The translations under genes and the position numbers were made by a program. From Pirellulaceae bacterium (GTDB lineage Bacteria; Planctomycetota; Planctomycetia; Pirellulales; Pirellulaceae), in assembly GCA_023382975.1 (NCBI GenBank), contig JAHDXO010000039.1, positions 32,781-96,780 on the forward strand: DNA of 64,000 nucleotides, given 5' to 3'. The notes beneath the pieces are model-generated. The model made no database searches. It was not told the DNA's origin and worked only from the letters and a program-made list of their open reading frames with translations. Of the stretch, positions 40,287 through 47,906 are shown one piece after another. The stretch's first letter is position 1, and each line of letters opens with the position of its first letter.

Positions 40287-41879
40287 ATGAAGCTGTTCGT
40301 GTCCTTATCGCTGGGCGTCGCTTTGGGGTTTAGTTCGATCGCGCAAGCGGCGGACGCACCGCCGCATCCCGTCGAGCGTCCGAATGTCATCGTGATCATG
40401 GCCGATGACATGGGGTTCTCCGATCTCGGCTGCTACGGCGGCGAGATTCAGACGCCGCATCTCGACCGGTTGGCTGCCGAAGGGCTGCGTTTTTCCCACT
40501 TCTACAACTGCGGGCTGTGCGGCCCGTCGCGGGCGTCGTTGATGACCGGGTTGCATCCGCACCAGGTCGGCATCGCGAACTGGACGGGGCTGTTGAACGA
40601 CCGCTGCGTGACGGTGTTCCAGTTGCTCCACCGCGCTGGCTACGCGACCTGCGCCGTGGGGCGACTGGACATGGTGACCGCCGAGACGTGGCACGATCCG
40701 GCGAACATCGGGCGGTGCGTCGACCGCTTCTTCGGCACCACGGGGCATCGCGGGCCCGGCAACTATTTCAAGAACGTGCGGAATACCGATTTCTACTGCG
40801 ACGGCCAGCCGTACTCGATTCCCGAGGGCGGCTACAAGACGGACTTGATCACCGATTTCGCCGTCCAGTTCATCCGCGAGGCCGAAGATTCGAAGCCCTT
40901 CCTGCTGTACGTTGCGCACTACGCGCCCCATTGGCCCCTGCACGCCAAGCCGGACGACATCGCCAAGTACCGCAATCTGTATCGCACCTTGGGCTGGGAT
41001 GCCGCTCGGCAACACCGCCTGCAGCGGCTGATCGAAACCGGCGTCCTGCCCGCCGGGACGCCGCTCGCGCCGCGCGATGCGCGGGCCAAACCTTGGAACG
41101 AGGCGGATCACCAGGACTGGGAGGCGGAACGCATGGCCGTATATGCCGCCCAGATCGACAGCCTGGATCAAAGCGTCGGCCGCGTGATGCAGGCCGTGCA
41201 TGAAAAAGGGATCGAGAAGCGGACGCTGGTCTTCTTCCTGTCGGACAACGGCGCTTCGGACCGGGCCGTCGGCCAACTGGACAAGCCGGACGTAACCTGG
41301 CGGAGCGACGGCACGCCCACGCGGGTCGGCAACCGGCCCGATATCCAGCCCGGCCCGGCCGACACCTTTGTCACGGCCGGTCCCGCATGGTCGTGCCTGG
41401 CGAACACGCCCTTCCGTGACCACAAGCAGACGAACTTCGAAGGCGGCATCGCCTCGCCCCTGATCGCCTGGTGGCCCGGCGTCATCCACGACGCGGGGCG
41501 TGTGCGGGAAGCGTTGAGCCATATCGCGGACATTCCCGCGACCGTGTTGGACGTCGCCGGAGTCGCGTATCCAGAGCAGTTCGAGCAGCGCCGCATCACG
41601 CCGCTGGCAGGCCGATCGCTGCTGCCCGTGCTGCGCGGCGAAAGCCGCGAAGGGCACGCGGTTCAATGCTGGAGCACCTCCGGATCGCGAGCCGTGCGCG
41701 AAGGGCACTGGAAACTGGTCGCCGGACCCAACGGTCCTTGGGAACTGTACGATCTCAGCCGCGACCGCATCGAATCGCACGACCTCGCACCAACGAACCC
41801 GGAACGCGTCGCGCGGATGCGAGCGATCTTCGAGGCTTGGAAAGCCCCACCCACTCGAAGCGAAAGCGGCGCAAGGTGA
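40287..41879 (+). CDS. Secreted sulfatase (arylsulfatase family)
   Basis: The 530-residue protein has a signal peptide (LFVSLSLGVALGFSS, cleavage near AQAAD). The sulfatase signature CGPSRASLMTG starts at C78, the residue converted to formylglycine. Metal-binding Asp residues lie in IVIMADDMGFSD, and FFLSDNGAS with LVFFL before it carries the later pair. YVAHYAPHWPLHA is the usual substrate-pocket phrase. Planctomycetes use many such enzymes to desulfate marine or plant polysaccharides; this substrate is unknown. The start at 40287 gives the signal peptide; the open frame extends upstream in a frame overlapping the GYF gene and is not real there. Confidence 0.93.
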   Translation: MKLFVSLSLGVALGFSSIAQAADAPPHPVERPNVIVIMADDMGFSDLGCYGGEIQTPHLDRLAAEGLRFSHFYNCGLCGPSRASLMTGLHPHQVGIANWTGLLNDRCVTVFQLLHRAGYATCAVGRLDMVTAETWHDPANIGRCVDRFFGTTGHRGPGNYFKNVRNTDFYCDGQPYSIPEGGYKTDLITDFAVQFIREAEDSKPFLLYVAHYAPHWPLHAKPDDIAKYRNLYRTLGWDAARQHRLQRLIETGVLPAGTPLAPRDARAKPWNEADHQDWEAERMAVYAAQIDSLDQSVGRVMQAVHEKGIEKRTLVFFLSDNGASDRAVGQLDKPDVTWRSDGTPTRVGNRPDIQPGPADTFVTAGPAWSCLANTPFRDHKQTNFEGGIASPLIAWWPGVIHDAGRVREALSHIADIPATVLDVAGVAYPEQFEQRRITPLAGRSLLPVLRGESREGHAVQCWSTSGSRAVREGHWKLVAGPNGPWELYDLSRDRIESHDLAPTNPERVARMRAIFEAWKAPPTRSESGAR

Positions 41880-41933
41880 TTCGTGCATCGTCCGGCCCGT
41901 ACCACTCGATCGGCCGTCCGGCTAGAATACGCC

Positions 41934-41939
41934 GTCACT
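41934..41939 (+). promoter_or_regulatory. Possible -10 box of the CHAT-TIR-NLR gene
   Basis: TAGAAT lies 56 bases ahead of the ATG at 41995, which is preceded by AAGGGA. No convincing -35 sequence is visible at the right distance, so the promoter may be weak or activator dependent. Confidence 0.3.
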
Positions 41940-41994
41940 GCCGTCCGACTCTCGACTGCTCGACCGCCGGGGCTACTGCTGCGAAGGGAAGATC

Positions 41995-44900
41995 ATGGCT
42001 GAGATCCGTCTGCTGTTCACGGCCGCCAACAATGCTTGGACTGTCCAGCCGGTCTTTGAACGGGCCGGTTCGCCCGCGTCACGCGGCGACGCGGTGCCGT
42101 TGACCTTCGACTTGGACGACCGCCAGCAAGCCGACTTGCGGTGGTATCTGGAAGACTATATGGATCTGCCCGATCACGGCTCGCAAGTTCGCGCCGGCCG
42201 GATCGAAGGCGAAATCGCCACCTGGGGCAAGGCGTTGTACCGGAACGTCTTCGGCGCCGACGCCAACTCGGAACTGATCAAGAGTCTGCTGGCCGGCGAT
42301 GGCAAAGCGGCGTCGGGTGGGACACCGAGTTCCCCCAAACTGACAGTGGCCACGGACGACGCCCACGCGTTGCGGCTGCCGTGGGAGCTGTTGGCCGACG
42401 ATCGCGGACCACTGGCGCGCCGAGTCAACATCCGGCGGCAACTGGAATCGGCCCGCGAGGGCGGCGGCTTCCACGTCGGGCTGCCGCTGCGCATCCTGCT
42501 GGTCGTCAGCCGCCCGGACGACCTGGGCTTCATCGACCCCCGGCTGACCACCCGCTCGATCCTGGACGCCCTGTCGCCACTGGGCGACGAGAACGTAGTC
42601 GTCGACTTCTGCCGCCCGCCCACGCTGGCCCGCATGGACGAGATGCTCAGCAGGGCTCAGCAGGATAGCCGACCGTACACGATCGTCCACTTCGACGGGC
42701 ACGGCACCTACGATCCGGTGCTGGGGCTGGGCGTGTTGTGCTTCGAGCGGGCGGCGCCGCCGGACCAGCCGCTGGTCGAGACCAAGACGGACCCGGTGCG
42801 TGCCGAACGGCTGGGCCAGTTGCTGGCGGCGCATCGCATCCCGCTGGCCATCCTGGAAGCTTGCCGCAGCGGCCAGATGGACAACGCGGTCGCGCTGCGC
42901 GGCGTGGCGCCGCGTTTGGTCGCGGCCGGCGTGGGCAGCGTGGTGGCAATGAGTCACGCGGTGCATGTCGAAGCCACCCGCGTGCTGCTAGACCGCTTCT
43001 ACCGCGAGTTGGTCGCCGGCGCCAGCATCGGCCAGGCGCTGGACCACGGCCGCGCGGCGCTGATCGCCCAGCCGCATCGCTGGATCGAACCCGGCCCCGG
43101 CGGCCGGACCGTCGCGCTGCAGGATTGGTATCTGCCTCAACTGTACCAGCGCGGCGACGACCTGGTGCTGGTGTCGGAAAAAGGGGTCAGGACTCATTTG
43201 CCGGAACGGCCCGAAGGGTGCTCGGCACAAATGAGTCCTGACCCCTTTTTCCGACACTACGACGTGTTCCTCAGTCACACCGGCGCCGATAAGGCTCGGG
43301 TGGAAGCCATCGCCCGGAGCCTGCGCGACCGACACGGGCTGCGCGTCTGGTTCGACGCATGGGAGTTGAAAGGCGGGCCTTTGCAGGGAGCTTGCGAAGC
43401 AGGGGTTTCTGCTGCGCGGATGACTGCTGTCTTCTGTTCGCGTTCGTCACTTGCGTCGCCTTGGGTCGAGGCCGAGCGGCAGATGGCGTATGCCAAGGAC
43501 CCCGGCGGACGGAACATCCTGCCCGTGCTGCTGGAGGACGTCGAATTGCCGCTGGGTCTGAAGAGCCTGTTGTGGTACGATCTGCGCGATCCCGGCGACG
43601 ACGAAGCCAACGTGGCGCGGCTGGCCGCGGCGATCGGCCGGTCGGCAGTGGTGGATCACGGCCGTCGCCGGCCGCCCGAGCGCGGCCAATTGGGCGCGTT
43701 CCCCCGCCCGCCGCTGCACAAGTTCCAGGGCCGGGCCCGCGAGTTGTACCAATTGGAACAGCAGTTCCGCACGCACCGCGCCGTGTTGCTGCACGCGATG
43801 GGCGGCATGGGCAAGACGTCGCTGGCCCGCGAGGCGGCCTACTGGTGGACCCGCACTGGTCTGTTCCCCGACGGCGCCTGCTTCATCAGCTTCGAGCAAG
43901 GCGCCTCGCCCGAACAGATCGCCCTGGTCCTTGGCACGTACCTGGAAGGCGAATCGTTCGAGCAATTGTCCCAAGACCAGCAGCGCATCCGCGCCCGCCA
44001 GTTATTCCAGCAGAAAAGCGTGCTGGTCGTCTGGGATAACTTCGAATCCATCCTGCCCCCGTTTGTCAGCGGGTTGCATGACGGGGTGCTCGATGAGATC
44101 CGCGAGCTGTTCGACGACTGGACGGAATCCGAATCCGGGTTGGGGCGGTTGTTGATCACTTGCCGGCCGGGCGAGACGGGTTTGGCCGGCGCGCGGCGCT
44201 TCGAGTTGCATGGGCTGGCCCGCGCGGACAGCCTGCACCTGCTACACCGCGTCATGCAGACGGCTGGGATCGAGCCGGACGCCGAGCGTTTGAGCCGCGA
44301 AGGGTTGGCCGAGTTGGTCCAGACGCTGTTCGATCATCCGCTGAGCATCGAGTTGGTCGGCCCGCATTTGGCCAAACTGACGCCGCGCGAGATCATCGAC
44401 AATTTCGGCCCCTTGCTGGAGCAATTTTCGCGGGGCGATGCGGACGTCCAGCGGAACCGGTCGCTGTTGGCATCGCTGCGCTTCTCGACCGACCGCCTGT
44501 CGCCCGCGGCCCAAGACGCTCTGCCGTGGCTGGGCCTGTTCCGCGGCGGCGTGTTCGAGGTCAACCTGCTGGACATCAGCCAGATCCCGCCGGACGATTG
44601 GGATGGCATCCGCGCCGAATTGGAAGCCACCGCGCTGATCCGAGTCGAGAGCGAATGGCAACTTGCCGACCGCCCCTATCTCCGCTTCCATCCCACGCTA
44701 CCCTATGCCGCGCAAGTACGTCAGCCTTTCCAGGCTGACCACGACAGCCTGGAAAGGCTGTCCCACGTGTCGCTCGACGAGGATCCCGCCACGCGGGAGC
44801 GGTACGTCGGCGTCTACCACGCGCTGAACACCGCCATCTACAACGCCCTCCACGGCTCGAATCCGCGTGGCGGGATGGAGGTGATGGCGCGGGAGGAGGC

Positions 44901-46707
44901 GAATTTCCGGCAGGCCGTCGAGTGGGCCGTGGCGGACGGGCACTACGCGGTGGCTGGGCCAATAGGCAACACCTTTGGCGTGTACCTGCAGATGTCCGCC
45001 CGTTTTCGCGAGCGGGATCGCTGGGTGGCGTGGCTGGCCGACGAGGCTCAACGGACGGGCTGGACCGAGGCGGCGGCTGTGGCCGAGCGGCAAGCAGCTT
45101 GGTCGCAGTTCACCCAGGGCCAGCCGCAGCAGGCGGTCGAGCGGATGCAGACCCTGATCCAGCGGCTGGCGCAGACCACCGAGTTCGATCCGGCGTTTCA
45201 GTTGGCCATGGCGCGGCAGTGGCTTGGGCGGATATACGATGCGGCCGGTGCGGCCAATCGGGCGATTCCGATTTTGGAGCAGGCGGTGGGCCAGTGGGAG
45301 CGGCTGGCGATCAAGCCCCTCACCCCAGCCCTCTCCCCGGAGTACCGGGGCGAGGGAGTCGCAGGGGTGCCGGGCGACGTGAGGGTGGAAGAGCCGCTCT
45401 CCCCAACCCTCTCTCCGGAGTACCGGGGCGAGGGGGCCGGAGGGGCGCCGGGCGATACGAGGGTGGAAGACGATCCGCGGGCGGATCGTACTGCGTTGGC
45501 CAACCTATCCGCGACGCTGGGCGATCTGGCCAATGCGCTTTGTGCGGCCGGACAGTTGGACGAGGCGTTAGAGACGGCGGAACGGGCATCCAATATCCTC
45601 AAGTTGCTGCGCCGTGATCGTGATTTTGCAGCATCGATCTCAATCGCCGCCCAAATCCTCGTGCTGCAGGGCCGGTATCGCGAGGCGGACCAACGGTACG
45701 AAGCGGCCTTGAAGGCCGTCCGCCGCGCGGGCGACAAGGAACTGGAAGGCTCGCTGCTGCAGCATCACGGCGGCCTTGCCTTCGAGATGCAGCAATACGA
45801 CCGGGCCGTCGAGCGGTACAAACGCGCGCTGCGGCTGTTCCAGGAGGCGGGCGACGAAGCAGGCGTGATGCAGACCTGCAACCTGCTGGGCATGGTCGAG
45901 GGGCAGCAAGCTCGGCTTGCGGAAGCGCGGGCGTGGTACGAACGGTCCCGCGAAATCGCCATCCGCCGCCAGGACCAACAGTCCCTCGGGCGCACCGCCC
46001 AGAACATCGGCATCGTCTGTCAACGGGAAGGCCAGCGACTCCAGGAGCAAGGCCAGGAAGAAGCCGCCCGCCAGCAGTTCGCTGAGGCCGAGCGGTTTCT
46101 GCAGGAAGCGGCAGCGAGTGACGTGGCACGGGGCGACGAAGTGGGAAGCGCCCAGTCCCAAGGTCAACTCGCCCAACTCTACCTGCTGATGGGCCAGTTG
46201 GACCGCGCGGAAGAACACGCCGGCCGGGCACGCGAAATCGGCGAACGGCTCAGCGACCTGCGGCTGCTGTCAACGGTTTACATGTTCTCGAAGCAAATCG
46301 CCCAAGCCCGCCGCGACGAGCAGGCTGCGGCCGATTGGACGGCCAAGGAGCAGGCGGTCGACCGGGAACTGGCTCGCCGGGCTCGTGGTGGCGACGACAC
46401 AGAGGACGATCCCGACGGAATGGGCCAACGGGTCCTGCAACTGCTGACCAACGTGGCCGTGATGTGCGTCGAGGCCGCCGCGAACGACTCGCCTCCGCCG
46501 CCCGAGGTCGCGGGGTTTCTGGATGACCTCGATTCGTCCGACGCCGGACCTTTGCAGCCCCTGGTCGCCTACCTCCGCCGCCTGGGCGCGACACCCGCGG
46601 ATCAACTCGCCCAACAACTGGACCACCCGCCCGCCGATCTGCCCGAACCGTTCCCGGAACTGTTCGCTCAACTCCGAACCGCTGTTCGAGAAGCCGGCCT
46701 CGGCTGA
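41995..46707 (+). CDS. CHAT-TIR-NB-ARC-TPR protein, NLR-like immune sensor candidate
   Basis: This is a 1570-residue protein with four modules. Residues about 100-385: a CHAT caspase-like protease, with the catalytic pair H236 (FDGHG) and C290 (LEACRSG). Residues 422-545: a TIR domain (YDVFLSHTGADK, SPWVEAE with the probable catalytic E494). Residues about 575-840: an NB-ARC/STAND ATPase, Walker A GGMGKTS at 603-609 and Walker B VLVVWD with D681, sensor LLITCRP. Residues about 955-1480: TPR repeats, the likely ligand sensor. Known bacterial STAND proteins detect phage parts and trigger an effector; here a protease and an NAD-cleaving type effector share one chain. Three repeat elements lie in frame (residues 393-421, 910-922 and 1108-1159). 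It stands alone between a sulfatase and a convergent permease. Its function is inferred. Confidence 0.85.
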   Translation: MAEIRLLFTAANNAWTVQPVFERAGSPASRGDAVPLTFDLDDRQQADLRWYLEDYMDLPDHGSQVRAGRIEGEIATWGKALYRNVFGADANSELIKSLLAGDGKAASGGTPSSPKLTVATDDAHALRLPWELLADDRGPLARRVNIRRQLESAREGGGFHVGLPLRILLVVSRPDDLGFIDPRLTTRSILDALSPLGDENVVVDFCRPPTLARMDEMLSRAQQDSRPYTIVHFDGHGTYDPVLGLGVLCFERAAPPDQPLVETKTDPVRAERLGQLLAAHRIPLAILEACRSGQMDNAVALRGVAPRLVAAGVGSVVAMSHAVHVEATRVLLDRFYRELVAGASIGQALDHGRAALIAQPHRWIEPGPGGRTVALQDWYLPQLYQRGDDLVLVSEKGVRTHLPERPEGCSAQMSPDPFFRHYDVFLSHTGADKARVEAIARSLRDRHGLRVWFDAWELKGGPLQGACEAGVSAARMTAVFCSRSSLASPWVEAERQMAYAKDPGGRNILPVLLEDVELPLGLKSLLWYDLRDPGDDEANVARLAAAIGRSAVVDHGRRRPPERGQLGAFPRPPLHKFQGRARELYQLEQQFRTHRAVLLHAMGGMGKTSLAREAAYWWTRTGLFPDGACFISFEQGASPEQIALVLGTYLEGESFEQLSQDQQRIRARQLFQQKSVLVVWDNFESILPPFVSGLHDGVLDEIRELFDDWTESESGLGRLLITCRPGETGLAGARRFELHGLARADSLHLLHRVMQTAGIEPDAERLSREGLAELVQTLFDHPLSIELVGPHLAKLTPREIIDNFGPLLEQFSRGDADVQRNRSLLASLRFSTDRLSPAAQDALPWLGLFRGGVFEVNLLDISQIPPDDWDGIRAELEATALIRVESEWQLADRPYLRFHPTLPYAAQVRQPFQADHDSLERLSHVSLDEDPATRERYVGVYHALNTAIYNALHGSNPRGGMEVMAREEANFRQAVEWAVADGHYAVAGPIGNTFGVYLQMSARFRERDRWVAWLADEAQRTGWTEAAAVAERQAAWSQFTQGQPQQAVERMQTLIQRLAQTTEFDPAFQLAMARQWLGRIYDAAGAANRAIPILEQAVGQWERLAIKPLTPALSPEYRGEGVAGVPGDVRVEEPLSPTLSPEYRGEGAGGAPGDTRVEDDPRADRTALANLSATLGDLANALCAAGQLDEALETAERASNILKLLRRDRDFAASISIAAQILVLQGRYREADQRYEAALKAVRRAGDKELEGSLLQHHGGLAFEMQQYDRAVERYKRALRLFQEAGDEAGVMQTCNLLGMVEGQQARLAEARAWYERSREIAIRRQDQQSLGRTAQNIGIVCQREGQRLQEQGQEEAARQQFAEAERFLQEAAASDVARGDEVGSAQSQGQLAQLYLLMGQLDRAEEHAGRAREIGERLSDLRLLSTVYMFSKQIAQARRDEQAAADWTAKEQAVDRELARRARGGDDTEDDPDGMGQRVLQLLTNVAVMCVEAAANDSPPPPEVAGFLDDLDSSDAGPLQPLVAYLRRLGATPADQLAQQLDHPPADLPEPFPELFAQLRTAVREAGLG
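43171..43257. repeat. 87-bp REP/MITE-like palindrome inside the coding frame
   Basis: Two 30-base arms, 43171-43200 and 43228-43257, are perfect reverse complements; each arm contains GGAAAAAGGGGTCAGGACTC. The central 27 bases also pair partly. The whole element is 87 bases, 29 codons, and is read without a stop as the linker between the CHAT and TIR domains (residues 393-421). The transcript would form a very stable hairpin there. Confidence 0.95.
44722..44760. repeat. 16-bp inverted repeat inside the coding frame
   Basis: CAGCCTTTCCAGGCTG (44722-44737) and CAGCCTGGAAAGGCTG (44745-44760) are perfect reverse complements around a 7-base loop. The element is 39 bases, 13 codons, and is read in frame within the NB-ARC/helical linker of the NLR-like gene. 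Confidence 0.9.
45316..45471. repeat. Two tandem 78-bp repeats inside the coding frame
   Basis: Units at 45316-45393 and 45394-45471 share GGAGTACCGGGGCGAGGG and the end GAGGGTGGAAGA with a few changes. The core CCCCGGAGTACCGGGG is palindromic. Each unit is 26 codons, so the frame is kept; it is read as two copies of a peptide containing SPEYRGEG (residues about 1108-1159) between TPR units. This peptide phrase looks like repeat-derived sequence, not part of a TPR. Confidence 0.92.
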
Positions 46708-46721
46708 TCAACGGTCGGTCG

Positions 46722-47819
46722 TCAAGGCGAGAAGCGGCCGGCGAGGAGTTTGGCGATGGGGCGGGTGCGTTCGAAGCGATCGAACAGGATCTTCATCGCG
46801 GCGGTTACCGGCGTGGCCAGGATCATTCCGATGATGCCCCACAGCATTCCCCAGATCATCAGCGTCAGCAGAATGGCGACGGGGTGAAGTTCGAACGAAT
46901 CGCCCATGATCTTCGGCTCGACCACGTTGCCGCTGACGAACTGAATCAGGCTGGCCAGGGCGATGACCGCGATCATCGCCGCCAACGACAGGTCCGGCGA
47001 CAGGACGATCAGCGGCAAAGGCAGCAAGCAGGCGATGATCGGTCCGATGTTGGGAATGAAATTCAGCAGAAACGCCAGCAGCGCGAACACCACCGACAAC
47101 GGAATGCCGAACAACCAGAGAACCAAACCGAACGCGGCGCCCGTGAATGCCGAGATCACCGTCTTGGTCACCAAGTAGCTGCGGATCTTGGATTCGATCT
47201 CCATCCAGATCCCGGTTCGCGGCATCGCTTCGGTCGATCCGCCCAGCAGCAGAAAGAACATGAAGATCAAAACCACCGTCCCGCTGCCCAGGATGTCCAT
47301 CAGCGCGGTCGAGACCTGGGTCAACCCGGCCCGGAAATATCTTCCCGTCAGGTTGCGAACTTCCGCATTGTTGGCCTCGGGCCCCGGCACCACCCGACCA
47401 TCCCCCTCCGGTGCTTTCCGAACTTCCGCCGGCGGTTGGTCGCCCCGGCCGACCGGCGTCTCGGGGATCAGCGCGGAGACTCTCGATACCAACTGGTCGA
47501 ATCGCTGCCGGTACGTGTCGGCGTCCCGCACCAACGACGCCACCGAGAGCCAAATGACCAACCAGAGAATCGCCATGAGAACGATGCCCAACAGAAAGGT
47601 GATCGCGACGGCAGCGATGCGCGGCGCCCGGAGCCGCTGCTGGATCAGATCCAACAACGGCGCAAGGCCGCAGACCAGGAACACCGACAGGACGAACGGC
47701 ACCAGAACCGGCCGCAGCCAGTACAGCACTCCTACCATTGCGATCCCGGTCAGAATCATCAGACAGATCGTCTGAATCCGCAGTTCTCCGCGCATGTCGG
47801 TTCGTGTGGGGTTGATCAT
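46722..47819 (-). CDS. AI-2E-family (PerM/TqsA-like) membrane permease
   Basis: The 365-residue protein has about seven or eight hydrophobic segments with the AI-2E family layout: three N-terminal helices, a central soluble stretch (residues about 95-175), and the conserved C-terminal part FLLNFIPNIGPIIACLLPLP followed by GNVVEPKIMGDSFELHPVAI. Members include TqsA, an autoinducer-2 exporter, and sodium/proton antiporters of Bacillus, so the substrate is uncertain. It is convergent with the NLR-like gene with only 14 bp between stops. Confidence 0.92.
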   Translation of the reverse strand: MINPTRTDMRGELRIQTICLMILTGIAMVGVLYWLRPVLVPFVLSVFLVCGLAPLLDLIQQRLRAPRIAAVAITFLLGIVLMAILWLVIWLSVASLVRDADTYRQRFDQLVSRVSALIPETPVGRGDQPPAEVRKAPEGDGRVVPGPEANNAEVRNLTGRYFRAGLTQVSTALMDILGSGTVVLIFMFFLLLGGSTEAMPRTGIWMEIESKIRSYLVTKTVISAFTGAAFGLVLWLFGIPLSVVFALLAFLLNFIPNIGPIIACLLPLPLIVLSPDLSLAAMIAVIALASLIQFVSGNVVEPKIMGDSFELHPVAILLTLMIWGMLWGIIGMILATPVTAAMKILFDRFERTRPIAKLLAGRFSP

Positions 47820-47852
47820 GGTTCTCAGTGTAGCGGATCACCTTCGCCGCCT

Positions 47853-47902
47853 GCAACGACTCCCGCCCCATTCCGCGAAACGCAACGCCAATCCACTCGC
47901 CG
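47853..47902. repeat. Copy of the dispersed repeat seen at 111-160
   Basis: It shares AACGACTCCCG and CGCGAAACGC with the copy at the window start with one single-base gap. It lies in the 87-bp gap between the permease start and the end of the lyase gene. Confidence 0.55.
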
Positions 47903-47906
47903 ATCC

